From: Agrypnia vestita
Taxonomy: Eukaryota; Arthropoda; Insecta; Trichoptera; Phryganeidae
Direction: 5' to 3'
DNA length: 64,000 bases
Assembly: GCA_016648135.1 (NCBI GenBank)
Contig: JADDOH010000163.1
Location: 62,001-126,000, forward strand
Shown here: positions 32,866 to 45,112 of the stretch, one piece after another
How positions within the stretch are numbered: the first letter of the stretch is position 1
How the letters are laid out: each line of letters opens with the position of its first letter
Notes under the pieces: model-generated
Database searches by the model: none
What the model was told of the DNA's origin: nothing
What the model saw: only the letters and a program-made list of their open reading frames with translations
Position numbers and translations under genes: made by a program

Positions 32866-34660
32866 TATCAAAGTGCAAATTTTTAAACCTGAATAATAAA
32901 TTAATTTTAATAAGTAAATAGTAATAATACGAGTCCAGTGCGTGGTTAATATATCATAGTTAACGAACGTAGTGTTGTCAGCTGTCAACAATCCTCGCAG
33001 TGATATTATTTATTACATTATTCGCATTGGGCTGGACCGGGAACGTATAAAGTGATGTTCTCTTGATTTGATTTATAGTTTATACATTTTATTTAACTGC
33101 GTATTGCGGGGGATCTGGTGCACGGCAGGCGGATGGCATTTTTCGTGTCCAATTATTTCATACCTTTATAATTTTTTTGATCGATTTGTAAATGTGTAAA
33201 CTAATAAATTTTCATTGATTTTGATCTAAATTTAATCATATTAGAACAATAATTTTTGCATTAAAAAACGCGCTATCTGATATTCTTTATTATAAAGTGA
33301 AAAATCTGTTTATTTGAAGCATCAAAAATTCTCGAACTACATGTATATATATATATATATAACTCTTATTTGTATATGTGTAGTTTGTAGATCAACAGTA
33401 ATTGTTTAAAATTTTTGAACACTGACGTTATTATTTATAAAGAACTCCATTATTTAATATAAAAATTATCCACGTTATTCCCCACATTTCGATATTTTAA
33501 AAGTTAAGTACTCAATTACTTCATATATTTCTAAAACTAATGACTGTATTCTTTGTATTATTATTATTTTTCGTAAATATACACCAAATAATTGGTAAAT
33601 AAATAAACTCACAAATAAGATCGTTTATCAGCTGAAACGATAGTCTTGTATATTTAATAAAAATAAAAATACTCCTGTATGTTTAATAAAAAACTGAACT
33701 CAGAAAACATCGTTGTGTTCAATTCTTAATTTTTATGTTGCACAGCATTTGTATTATTATTTTTATCATTGATTCTATGTTTATATTTAAATCTCAAAAA
33801 AATAACTAAACCAATAACAATATTTATTAATTTATCAACGTAAAAAATATTTTTAAAAAGAGCGATGTTTAATCTTGGGTTTTCGTGGCATTTTAGAATC
33901 ATCCCTTTAATTCGGATATTTTTTTTTCTACGAGCATCAATTTTTTTCAGTATTTGGCATTATAATATAAAGATATATAAAATTAAAGTATGTAGGAATC
34001 CAAATCTTGAATGAAGCCAGGTGATTAAGTTCATATGTTTATAAAAGACTTATTAAACACATGATTTTTACCAAATCTCCATCGTCCAACTGAGAAAATT
34101 GAAATAAACCTATTTTTTACTGATTTAAAATCATGAACGTAGATTTAAAAATTGATAAGCTTTTAAAGCTTGTTAAGAATTTTATTGTAATAATATAAAT
34201 TTTTGCCTGACAATAATTTAATTATGGTGATTTTGATTGTGAACCCGTTTTTCTAAACATGTATTAGTTAGTTTATATACGTCAAACCCAAATTACATGA
34301 CATAAAACTGTCCCGTAAAATTTAATCACGTATTTTGTGAAAATTTTCACTTAGCCATTATTGGAAGCGTAAAACTGCTCATTAACCATTTATTTTTTTA
34401 AATGTGTGGGTACTGAACAGAAAAAAATTAATGGCGTGATAAATTTCAATCCTTGAATTCAATTTAGTCTTTAGATTTTTTATCGATTTATCATTTGTTG
34501 GTATAGTGGATTTCAAAAATTATTAATCCGTATTAGCGATTAAAGTCTCCATTCTCGGAAAACAATCAATGAGAAAAGCTCTCATTCCTGAGATTTATCT
34601 CATCCTGTCATCCGAGGACATGAACCATTTTGTTGCTGATCTAACCTAATCTATATTTTT
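32866..34660. other. AT-rich, no gene seen
   Basis: Apart from a short GC-richer phrase at 33095-33150 (GCGTATTGCGGGGGATCTGG) and a (TA)n run near 33345, I see nothing to annotate. Confidence 0.5.
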
Positions 34661-35146
34661 TAAAGATGTAACCTTACCTATTTGTTATCAAAGGATGGTT
34701 TCATCGCAAACCGCCCCAGAATGAGAGTTAAATTTTAGAGGATTAAAGGAATTGGAGATGGACGGATAAACGGGATCGACTCTAATATACTGTTTACAAG
34801 ACTAGGAAGTGGAATACCTAGACTCACCTGCGATGAAACTTTTTTCATCCAATAACAAGATAAGCATGAGTTCCTTACTAGACGAAGACACACTCTTTCC
34901 TGCCCAATGGTGCTCGGAGGCCGACGATAACGCAATTTCACCCGATGGTAAAGAGGATATTATAGAATATAGTGTATAGTGGAGGAGACAGGGGGGGGGA
35001 GGTCGTGACGTGAATGCCAACAAAATATTTATTCACGAATATTATTATCACAAATTGTATGTCTACAATTAGTATATACCGAACATAGAGAAAACATTTG
35101 TAATAACAAATGTTTCGTTCTGTTCTAATATAAAAGAACATAATTT
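34661..35146. other. Complex unique segment, overlapping minus-strand ORFs
   Basis: The section 34690-35010 has balanced composition and two overlapping minus-strand ORFs (34735-34941, 34802-35023) with Ser/Pro-rich translations and no recognised domain. A G run lies near 34992-34999. GTAACCTTACCTATTTGTTA at 34670-34689 matches the minisatellite unit at 35147-35245. Confidence 0.35.
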
Positions 35147-35245
35147 TATTTGTTATTAGAGGGGTAACCTAACCTATTTGTTATAAGTGAGGTAACCTTA
35201 CCAATTTCTTATAAAAGGGGTATCCTTACTTATTGACTATCATAA
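35147..35245 (+). repeat. Degenerate minisatellite
   Basis: Three to four units of about 28 bp based on TATTTGTTATAAG followed by GGGGTAACCTTAC, each with several changes. A lone related unit lies at 34670-34689. Confidence 0.6.
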
Positions 35246-35445
35246 GATTTATGTAAGTTCGACAATATACGATACACATAATCTACGTAACCTAAAAGTA
35301 ATACGTAAGTAATAAAAAAGTAATATCAGTAATTCTTTGTCAGAATACAATTGAGTAATCGTACCTACTTTATTTTCTAAGTTAAAAACACCAACCAGAA
35401 CAATGACTGCCTGATTTTCTTTGAATCTGTAGATAACTGTCACCT
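35246..35445. other. No gene seen
   Basis: Unique DNA after the minisatellite; the 64-codon minus-strand ORF is unsupported. Confidence 0.4.
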
Positions 35446-35720
35446 TGTGGAAAGCTTCGTCTCTTCTCCAAGGGCCCCGGTGAATATGGTCCAGACCAGT
35501 TCGTTAAGGAGATGTCATTGTTAACATGACGTACAGTAACATCTTTCGTCTGTAAATGGTTTTAATTTCCTAAGAATAACGTCATTATAAGTGAAATGCA
35601 CCGTGCATAACGGGCTGAATTCGCACCGCGAGTATAAAGAAATATCCCAACGTTTTTCTCTCAAAAACACGCTCTGGTGTAAGCCAGCCAGAAATACACC
35701 GTAATGAGCTATTATGTTAC
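35446..35720. other. Complex unique segment, possibly conserved
   Basis: Non-repetitive and of balanced composition. It contains CACCGTGCATAACGGGC, and CACCGTGCATAAGG recurs just after the segment at about 35740. No ORF longer than background. It might be non-coding regulatory DNA. Confidence 0.25.
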
Positions 35721-37000
35721 TTGTAGGCTATTTTATATTCACCGTGCATAAGGAAATATTATTCCTTCAGAAGTTTCAAGAAATTTCAATTTCATATTAG
35801 GAATTTCGAATATATGTTTGTAATCTTTTTATCTCATTTTTTCAACATATTGATTTAAAAAACGAAGAAAAGAAATTTTTTTATATATTAAGTAGGAATA
35901 TAACATGTTGCGAATTTTTTATGGAATATATGTATGTAGAATACATGTTTATACTCATTTTTAATATTACTGGTTATAAACAGATTCTTATATTATGTTT
36001 TCCTCATGCTACTGCTTTGTTATATATTTGCTTTTTACTTTATATTATATTTATCTTTATATATTTGAATTTTAAGTATTTGATTTACAATATACGTAAT
36101 TATTATTTTTATATGTTATTATTTTTTTCTTTAAACTATGTATTATATAAATGTATAGTTTAGTTATTTGTTTTTAAAAGCCCTGTAGGCCGTTAATAGA
36201 TAAGTAAATAAATAATAAAAAAAAGGTATTAATGGAGTTTCGCTTGGGTATTATGTCTTTGTTTTACAATCAGTTATTTAATTTCTCTTATTATATTCAT
36301 TTCATTATGTCATTCTTATTCTTCTTCAATGGCTCTACAGCTCATTTCGTGCCTTGCCCTCCATCAGTCCCCATCTTTATGTTATTACTCATTCCAGTAA
36401 TAACAAAAAGGTGTTTTTACTCATTACTATTTCATAACTTAATTATATTCACTTTTTCCATTCTATTGCTACCGATTTTTTCTTATTTTTTTTTTGTTAT
36501 ATTATTGTTTACATATTTCTTATTTTTTATGTGAAATATGGACACAGATTAATAGGTATGTTGATTCTGATAACTCATTCTCTTATTCATACATATCATT
36601 AAATTGTGTCTGTTCTATTTCTGAAAAAGAATATTTAAATGATTATATCTAGTTTTACGCCTATGCCAGTTCAAAAGTCTATAATGTCAAAAACACTTCA
36701 TATTATTATACAATATTACAAAACGTTATCTACTATTTCTAGTACGTTATAAACGTACGGCTCATGAATATATTTTTAGGTCCATTTACGTTTTGTTAAG
36801 ATTCCATCAATCTGAAATGATCCATATTTACCCGCATCACAAAAAATTACCAAATTTTGCAATTTGTGGTTTGGCCTATATATTTTTTTCACAGTCTCCA
36901 AGTCAGTCCGCAAGTTATTTCATTTATCCCGCTTTTTTTCCATTTTTGTGTTATTTTTACGTTAACACGGCGTTATATAAAATCATTTTTAATTGCTTTT
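35721..37000. other. AT-rich, no gene seen
   Basis: T-rich plus-strand ORFs (35921-36163, 36232-36534) translate to Phe/Tyr/Ile/Leu runs that look like membrane segments but are what T-rich DNA gives by chance. A possible LINE tail (GCCCTGTAGGCCGTTAATAG then AAATAAATAA) is at 36179-36215. Confidence 0.45.
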
Positions 37001-37004
37001 GTCC

Positions 37005-37175
37005 CTTCCCATTGTCTCGGAGATATTTTCCCCTCACGCACGTTGTACGCCCGCGGTGCCCCCCTTATACGGCGGAGCTGGTCATCAGCCGGTGCGGCCA
37101 TCAGAGCGGACGGGGCCCGGCATCAGATGATGCGACAAGACAAAGCCACCGCGGTTGGACCGAGTCACGATGCTG
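37005..37175. other. GC-rich island within AT-rich DNA
   Basis: About 170 bp rich in G, C and CpG (GTACGCCCGCGGTGCCCCCC, GGCGGAGCTGGTCATCAGCC, GAGCGGACGGGGCCCGGCAT). Two overlapping plus-strand ORFs cross it (36793-37215, 36857-37180) but both are mostly T-rich filler upstream and neither shows a domain. It contains no copy of a repeat found elsewhere in the window. It may be an isolated exon, a GC-rich transposon piece or a conserved element. Confidence 0.35.
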
Positions 37176-37742
37176 TGTGATAACAAATATTTATAATTGT
37201 TTCCTCTCTACGTGACTTTCTCGCAGGCCCTGTACATCGTATTTATTTATTGATTTTGTTAATTAACTCCATTTAAGTTCAATGATACATCATTTTTTCA
37301 GTGTGTCAAATGTAACGATAAATATATAATTAGCAAACTGATAACAACCACATGCTTAAATTACATTAAGACAAGATAATCGCGGTCATGCAGTCTTCCA
37401 ATATACTGATGTAGCGGGAACAAATTGTTCATTGATATTTAGTATGTAAATACAAAAATACGGTACGAGCCTCTAGAAATCAAAATCAATAATAAAATAT
37501 TTAAATTTATAGGAGTATTAGACAAAAATAAATTAAGAAAAACAACGCAGAATACTCATAGTAACATGCAGACTAAATAGAATTTTAATACATATTTGCA
37601 CCTACGCCCTAAACCATTATTTTGATTGTGATTTTGACGATAAAATAGTTCGATTGCAACTTGATTGGTAACAGACTATACGACGAGCTATTACTACAAA
37701 CATCTAAACGTACATCGTTACAATAGTATACCAATTACATAA
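37176..37742. other. No gene seen
   Basis: AT-rich DNA without supported features. Confidence 0.45.
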
Positions 37743-37865
37743 TGGTCTGGAGATTCAGGTTCAGTTCCTGGCGAGGTCACGTTACATCTATGTGTGTTTT
37801 GGGTGTTTTTGCGAATTGTTTCGCTAAATTAATTAAGCCTCATGGCCGGTTGCAGCATTGAAAGT
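37743..37865 (+). repeat. SINE B copy 3, diverged
   Basis: AGATTCAGGTTCAGTTCCTG then GCGAGGTCAC matches the B-box end of SINE B (GGTTCGATTCCCGGTGAGGT), followed by TTTTGGGTGTTTTTGCGAAT and GCCTCATGGCCGGTTG, which match the body. Confidence 0.55.
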
Positions 37866-39568
37866 CTATATTTAAGTGTTAAAAGTATATAATCACAGTA
37901 AATATTTAGTAAATACATAATGCTAAATATGTAAGCACATTTAAGTAATAGTTAATTAAGATAAAATAAACCGAGGATGTGAAAATACGCCATAAAAATG
38001 AAAGTAAAAATACTAATATTCAATTTATTTATATGTATTCACCCGCATAATATAACTTTAGGTGCGTTAAACTATGTAATTAAAATAAATATCCTATAGA
38101 CTCGAACCTCCCCCTGCAAGAAACTTTATTCAGTTGCTTCTTTCGCAAATTTAACTACATGAGTAGGCAATATTAATTTTATAGTTGACCGTTGTGGAGA
38201 GGACAAGACATAGGATCTAGCTTCTTGCACTTTTTCGTGAGTAAGTCCAAAAAACTTATTAGAAGGCAATGGGACAAATAGAGCGCTCCTCACATTTCTA
38301 TCGCTTTTGACTCTGATCCTTCGATAATTTCAGTACCTATCGCCCCCAAATCCAGTCCTACCAATTCTCAATGCTTCCTTCCCTACCCTAATATTTTCGA
38401 TTCAATTTCACGAAAAAATCGTCGTTTGCGTTTCAGTCATGAAAATATATCACATTAAATCGACTTTAAATGTGACAGAAAGGCCAATATGATAGCCAAT
38501 GATGATGGGCGATAGATTTTAAGAGTACAACATATTAAGTAATTGAATTGAATACTCGTCACTTTTGAATTTAATATGTTCATTAATTAAGCTCAGAATA
38601 CGTATTTAAAAATTAGGTACCTTGTGTCGTATTCCTGCTCATTTGACTTCGGCGAAGGCCTACAGAAATAAATAATTTAAAAAGACATTTCCTATTCACG
38701 TACTCTTCAGTTAAAATATTTAAATAATTAAGTATTATCACTCTATTAACATTTAAATAAATTATATAACTGCGGAGGATAGTATTATTGTTAATTGAAA
38801 TACGTTCGATCCACGATTTTTTGTTCAAGACTTTGTACTAATTTAGAATACACGATAACAACCTTCCTACACTCGAGTCTATGATAATAACGTACATTTT
38901 TTTATTTCTCAATCAATAGCAGCGTTACCAAATCAAACAACAATCAGAAAGTAATCACATATACCTACACAAATTATAGACTCCATAGTGTAAGCCAAAC
39001 CAAATAGATTAAATAATATATTATATAGACCATCTCGAGTCAATATACATATTATCCGCAGCACAAATATATATCAAGAATTATGACCAAACTGCCTGAA
39101 AAAAATAATGAGACTGTTGTTCTCTTTTGTGGAGGTGAGGGATGGGTTTCTATGATTGGGTAATTTAAGGGCTTTGAACTTATGTATTGATAATTTATAT
39201 TCTAAGCGAAACTTAACAGGGTTGAAACAAAATTTATAAATATTTATATTTTACCTGAACTCAATAGGTGGTAAGCGGTTTTGAATATATTCCACTAAAC
39301 TTCACAACTTTCATCTAGTCCGTCTTGATGAGCTTTATCAACATAATAATATACCTAAGGATATTTTGAGAATAATGATGATTAGAAATATTTGGGTTAC
39401 GTAAAGTATTGATGGATAATACTCTTGATTGACGAGTTTCATAATGATCTTCGTTAAGGATAAATTTGAAAAATAAGCGTTTTTACAACTTAACCTGAGT
39501 TTATTAAAACTACTCGATTTTCGAGAGGATGAATAGCTCTCATCGACAGGTGAAGATATTGTTTATAT
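37866..39568. other. AT-rich, no gene seen
   Basis: A more complex patch at 38100-38440 has no ORF of note. No supported gene. Confidence 0.45.
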
Positions 39569-40096
39569 TGTAACTGGTCATGGCTAGGGAGGCAAATGAA
39601 AACACTGTAAATTAATTAGCGATTTATTAATTAATGATTACTAGATTATTAAATGTACAAAGTCACTTAATACGAATTAAACTTAACGCCATTCTTTAAA
39701 TTTCCTATTTCGTAATGTATCACTCGTGTATGAACACATTATTTAACATTCACTTGAACATTACATCCAATTCTCGCACGTATTAGTCGCCACATAGGTA
39801 AGTACGCGCGAATTTCACGAACGATCTGTTAAAACAAAACTCTCACGACGGCGTAGACCCGCGCTATTTATATCCAAAAACATGATTATCAAACCTCCTA
39901 AATTACTCTAGTGTTTGTGAGAAGGTTCCCGTCGCTTTTGTGCTGTTGCAGGTGTTTATAGAAGCCGCAGATAACCTTAGGTTACTGTGGATCGTTTTCG
40001 ATATTTCTATAGTGTTGTTCCAGTGACATATTTTATCAAGGATTCGGACTGTGCGTGAATTCCTTTTAAGCATCTCGTTACAATACGCATACAACA
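39569..40096 (-). mobile_element. LTR (family H), copy B
   Basis: On the minus strand it starts TGTTGTATGCGTATTGTAAC at 40096 and ends about GACCAGTTACA at 39569, giving the TG..CA-type ends of LTRs. It contains GGATATAAATAGCGCGGG (TATA box; complement at about 39857-39875), ACAGATCGTTCGTG, AATTTAAAGAATGGCGTTAAG and CAGTGTTTTCATTTGCC. It aligns along its length with 50807-51409. I see no second LTR, primer site or gag/pol beside it, so it is a solo LTR; a clean target duplication is not evident. Confidence 0.7.
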
Positions 40097-40159
40097 ATGA
40101 TAGATTGTACTAGAGGCTTCTATGTTATTGTCATTTCGTACAATATCTTCACTTGTTGA

Positions 40160-40245
40160 TTAGAGGTACTGATTCTCTCGAAACTCTAGTAGTGTTAATA
40201 AGCTCAATTAGAGTTATATCTGTGATTATTTTTCAAAATTATCTT
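40160..40245 (+). repeat. CTCTCGAAACTCGAGTAGT-type fragment
   Basis: TACTGATTCTCTCGAAACTC then TAGTAGTGTTAATAAG and AATTAGAGTTATA matches the arm seen at 7965-8090 and 52955-53044. Confidence 0.45.
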
Positions 40246-41654
40246 CAACAAAGAACCGTCAACAACAACCGTCAACGGACGGATGTTATTATTCTCGAAC
40301 TCTGCAACATATCAAGAGAATTACTAGTTATAAGTTATAAGAAAGAATTACTAGTTAAGTTATAAGAAAACAACGAATATGTTGACTATTTTATCATTCT
40401 GACTGCATAAATCTGGGCAAATAGCATTTATTAGCAAAATATATCATATATTTTGTTCTCTGTGTTTTTGTGTGAACTTTCAAAGAAAACTGATACACGT
40501 TGAAAGAAAACTGATACAATGGATTCAACTATCAATGCGTTTTGACATATTCGAATTACGTAGACGTGACCTTTTTATTCTAAAGGTCACAAGATTGAAA
40601 AATGTAACGAAAAACTATAATGATGTTTTACTGCGGTAATGGATTCCGACTATTTCATATTTATGTAAAAAATATTTTTTATTATTATACAGTACTTAGA
40701 TATTATAAGTAACATAACATTTGCATTCTTTTACTAAAGTGTATGAAAGTAAGAATACGTCCCGGTGTTAACATAGACAGATGATGCCCTTAACACTGAT
40801 CTATGCGTCTTACATCCAACACTGACAGCTGTCCGTGAACTCATTGTATTTTTTGATAAGTATATTAATCTTTTTTTTGTCTGTCGTGTCATTCGAGAGA
40901 TGAAATCTCTATCGGAGGCGTAGAGAAATATTCTCAAGACATGACTAATCCCGCTCTGAATTGTTACTTTGTTTTTTTTGTTGCTTTATAAAAATACGAC
41001 TGAGTTTATTATAGTAAATCTCGACAATGGATCTCGCAATAAATAAAATAATATTTTTTCTAGGTACTCTTCATGTACACATTAATTTTAAAATATGTAC
41101 TGTTGTAAAATTGCAATTGTTCCTTTCCGAGAGATATTTAATAGTTTTCAAAATATTTAAATATTTATAAGAGAGTTGGTAACTCTTTCTCGAATTTACT
41201 ACGTAATATTCATAGAAATTAATAATGGTCTTTCATGTAGTTTATTTACAAATTTTATTGTTATTGTAAAGAAATAAGAATTCCTTGTAATATATGACTT
41301 TGGAATAACACAACACAACTAAAATGCAATAACATTAGTGTAATTTGTTGTATAAAAATTATTGTAAAAAAAATATCAAGCATATTATATTTTTTTAATT
41401 AGAACAATATTAAAATTTTGAAAAAATAACACAACAAAAACCAAATCAACGTCTTGATCTACCTTTCAATATTTGTTTATTTATTTATTATAGGCTTTTA
41501 CATAAAATGTTATAATATAATAATTACAGATTAGAAATATCATTTAATATTGGCATAAAGTATTTTTCTCGTAATTGTAATAAGAAACGTTTTTTTTAAC
41601 AATATCTTTATATTTATGTATCTGCTTTTAAATTGCATATCAAACATAATTATT
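40246..41654. repeat. AT-rich DNA with small tandem duplications
   Basis: GAGAATTACTAGTTATAAG at 40316 and AGAATTACTAGTTAAG at 40344 are a duplicated unit of about 27 bp, and AAGAAAACTGATACA is duplicated at 40482-40519. The rest is AT-rich and gene-free. Confidence 0.45.
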
Positions 41655-41850
41655 TCATTGTCTGTCTGTCTGTCCGTAATTTACTGTAACGTACGTGATT
41701 TCGTTCAAATTCACGGCTGAAAACTAAATTACACAGTTGGAAGTAGGGTTAGAACCTCGGACGCGCAAATGCCAGCGTGGCACCCGAGCGATATTGCTAT
41801 CACCGCCTCTCCGTGGACCATCAAAAATATACTATATATACTAGGGCTAG
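41655..41850 (-). repeat. SINE C copy 4
   Basis: TCATTGTCTGTCTGTCTGTC, TTCAAATTCACGGCTGAAAA, a B-box remnant AGGGTTAGAACCTCGG, CACCGCCTCTCCGTGGACCA and ATACTATATATACTAGGGC match copies 1-3. The far head (GACGCGAACCA) is absent here. Confidence 0.6.
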
Positions 41851-42774
41851 TTTAATTATATTTTTATGAATTAAGCTGAACGATAATAACCTGACTATTA
41901 TATAAACTTTTTCCCCTATGATTTAATAAATCGTTTTAGGATTATTTAATCTTCATTTCTTCGTTTTTTGTGTATAAAAAAATAATTTAAAAATAACAAC
42001 AAAAATAAGTGTATAATATCGCATATTCAAAGCCGGACACTCGTATTTTGATTCTTCTTCATTTTTTTCTAAGCGTCTTCATTAGGGAGGTTTAATTTTA
42101 TCGTTTTAGATCACCTTGGCTTGCACTACCCACATTAATTTTGACTGACCATTTGATCTTTTTATCAGTCACTAGCTCCTAATGTCCAAACCATATAAGA
42201 AAACATTTGTCAGATTTTAAATTATCTCTTTACTTATTCGTTCGTATCCAATCATCCCACACTGTTTATTTAATTAATTAGAAAAAAAATGTGAAAGAAC
42301 TGATTCACAGTGGATAGTAACCCAAAAAATTACCGCTTGCGATAGTTCTGTCGGATTTTGAAACATGTCGTCAGTATGAACCAGTTTTTGAAATCAATAA
42401 GCGATTTAAAAGTCAATACTAGACCAACGTATTTATTAGATACAATTACTTTTAATGGATTGGTCAACTGCTATGCAATTGACTGCGTTAATAATAATAA
42501 AAAAACATAATGGTCAAGACAATAAACAAAATGAATAACAATATAAAATATGACGTTCAGTATGCGATTTAGATTATTTTATTTTAAATTAATGTCATTT
42601 AAAAAAAAAACGCTATCCTTTCTGTTTTTGTAAACGGTCCAAATGAAGTAATTTTAAGTAAAAACATAACATCAGCTAATGACTAATGAATGAAGAAGGG
42701 TGCTAACGATATACGTATTGAGAATTTACTCTAAATTTAGTCAAAAATAAGGTGTGTCAAAAAATGTAACATAG
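41851..42774. other. No gene seen
   Basis: AT-rich DNA; nothing supported. Confidence 0.45.
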
Positions 42775-42903
42775 CGGTCCTCGTAGCCCAGTGGCATGAC
42801 ATAGTCTCCCACACCGAGTTTCTGGGTTCGATTCAAGAATGGGTGTTTTGTGATATTTTTGCTTGTATTATTGGGCCCCTTGGTCTATTAAAGCGTAAAA
42901 AAA
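42775..42903 (+). repeat. SINE B copy 2
   Basis: GCGGTCCTCGTAGCCCAGTG, TCTCCCACACCGAG, B box GGTTCGATTC, GGTGTTTTGTGATATTTTTG, TTGGGCCCCTTGGTCTATTA and AGCGTAAAAAAA align with 24743-24909 throughout. Confidence 0.8.
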
Positions 42904-42974
42904 TATGTATTTTGAGTATTCAAGAACAATATAAGTACTGAGCAAAATTATTCCATGAAATTAATAGCATCTTA

Positions 42975-43200
42975 ACGCGATCCCTGTAACGCGGGGGATG
43001 TGACGTCACCCTGCTGATGCGCGGCGCAACGTGCGCGGCAGTGACAGTGCGCCCTGGGCGCATGCGCACAGTCACGCCTCGGGAGCGCAACGCCAAATTA
43101 ATATGTCTGCCCTTAAATTTATTGCATTCGCACGGGCGCGGTGACCATCGCGCAATTACCCGCGGAACAATTATAATTATTAGTAATCTCTTCGAGGAGA
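42975..43200. promoter_or_regulatory. CpG-rich island with CRE-like and NRF-1-like sites
   Basis: A sharply GC- and CpG-rich block in AT-rich DNA. It contains TGACGTCA (a perfect cAMP-response-element palindrome, about 43000-43007), GCGCATGCGCAC (about 43058-43069, the NRF-1/Erect-wing type palindrome), TTCGCACGGGCGCGGTGACC and AATTATAATTATTAG homeodomain-like words. This is more like a promoter or enhancer than a transposon, and no second copy is in the window. A 73-codon ORF (43017-43238) is Arg-rich by composition only. The site assignments are word matches, not proof of binding. Confidence 0.35.
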
Positions 43201-43442
43201 AACAATCTGATATCGATCATTCTATCGGTAGGCTTTGAGGAAGGCTTTTTTCATGACGGCCCATCAAATCATTGAACAATGGACAGGTTGATTTCTATGC
43301 GCTCTCATTGATTATGAATTATGGTTGCTATCATTAATCTTTAAGAAATTCATTGTTTTTTACAAAGGTGTAATATATTGAATAGGCCCTCCAGCTAATA
43401 TAAGCTATTTTTATAGCGATCATACAATAAATGTTTTTGTTA

Positions 43443-44026
43443 TCTAAAGAGATAATATAAAGTAGAAAAGTTTGTAAGTTTGGATGTAGGACGTAATTTT
43501 CAAAACTACTTATCCGACTTCAAAAATTCTTTCACAAGTATTTAGAATGAATTTTCAGGGTAGATAGGGGCTTTATATTAATAAAAGGGCTTTTTGTGAT
43601 GACCTATTTTACAACTAAAGTCGACGAAAAAACGGTCGAGCGAATGCGTTTCTTACGAAGGCTGCCTTAACAGTTAGGGATAAATTAATGCTTTTTATAG
43701 AGAAATTGTAGAACTCAAAAGGGCCTTTAAAAAGTCCGCAACAACATATAAATATATATCTATATGTTTAGGTTATATAACACATATCTATATGTTAAGG
43801 TTAATTCACAAATTGATTAAATATGAATAAAATATATATTTTAAATTAATGTCAATCTGTCGGGGGTAATATAAATAGGTTATATTAAATTCTAATCAAA
43901 ATAAATTTGCTGATCATCGGGAAAATTTTATGTAGATAAATATTGCCTTTCACACAACATTTTTCACTGATACTCTTATAGTCTCAAACTGAATTTCATG
44001 CGGGCGAAGCTATGGGAATATCTAGT
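43443..44026 (+). mobile_element. Second Helitron-like element
   Basis: The start TCTAAAGAGATAATATAAAG resembles the Lep1-type 5' end, followed by AGTAGAAAAGTTTG, CTACTTATCCGACTTC and AAAAATTCTTTCACAAGTAT. The 3' end is GCGGGCGAAGCTATGGGAAT ATCTAGT, the GC-rich subterminal part and CTAGT terminus typical of this group. Preceded by A, but followed by A rather than T, so the right boundary is not perfect. No ORF. Confidence 0.6.
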
Positions 44027-44029
44027 ATC

Positions 44030-45080
44030 GTTATATTTGGCTAAACAGATTCTTCTGAAAGTAGTTATCTTTGATATAGTTGAGTGTCCTGATTTTATAA
44101 TAAAACAAAATTGACGCTCTAATAAGTATTAAAAGAAAATATCACACTTTAAAATTTCGAAAATTGCACCCTGCTTTCAGATTTGATAGGCGATATCTAT
44201 GGATGAAGTGTAAAACATAGACAATATTTATATGAAGACAATTTTCTTTACGTGAATCAAAGACAGTACAAATATGATAAATACTAATCGTAGGAACTTT
44301 TTGTAATTATTATTGCATAATATTTTTTATTTTTTATGGTTAACGTTTTGTTTTTAGTATATATTTTTTTCTATGGATCTTAAAATGACGCAAAACTTTT
44401 AAATGCCATATTTTCTTTAATTTGATCGTCAATTCTGTTTCATTGTGAAATTAGGACCCTCAACTGTACCGAACATACTTACTTTCGAAGGGTCTGTTCT
44501 TCCCCTTTCATAAAAACAAGTCACTATGTTTTATAGCGTTAAATATCATATTATTAGTATTTAAACATATTAAATGCCGCGCTGTGCAAACAGAAAAAAG
44601 CGCAATTATTGTAAATCCTTGAAGGGTATATCCGATAAAACCCTTGAATATAAAAGTTCTCTCTTAAGTTTTAAAACCAATAAAATGTTTTATCAATTTA
44701 TAACCACCCTTCAATAAACCCCAACGTCACTTTTATTGCCGTTCAAGAAAGGTTCTTGTAAATCTTTCATGAAACATAATTAATTTTATAGCACTATGTC
44801 TATGCCACAGAGAAGCGCTAAAACGTTTATTCTTATTGGGTGTTCACTAAATCAATCCAACGTGTAGCAAGGGCCGAAAGATTGCATTTACCTACATACA
44901 TGCCAGCAAATTTATTGAATTTGTCTATTTTTGCACTTTTTCAAGAATAAGTTTCTAAATAGAAGAAGCATATTCGCATAGTTTCAATGATAATGTTGAC
45001 AATTGATTTGATCAATAATTGATGGTCATAACATCAAAAAATTTATACATTTTTATAATTTATTGGTGATTCATAGGTGA
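44030..45080. other. No gene seen
   Basis: AT-rich DNA without supported features. Confidence 0.45.
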
Positions 45081-45112
45081 ACTCATGATCTCTTACAGAG
45101 ACGTTTAGATTA

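Noticed and set aside
35921..36534. Two ORFs that read like multi-pass membrane proteins.
   Set aside because: T-rich DNA translates to Phe, Leu, Ile and Tyr by chance. There is no conserved motif, start context or codon pattern to support a gene.
36793..37215. A 140-codon ORF crossing the GC-rich island.
   Set aside because: Its first two thirds are T-rich filler and it changes character abruptly at the island. A second overlapping frame is equally open, so the openness is compositional.
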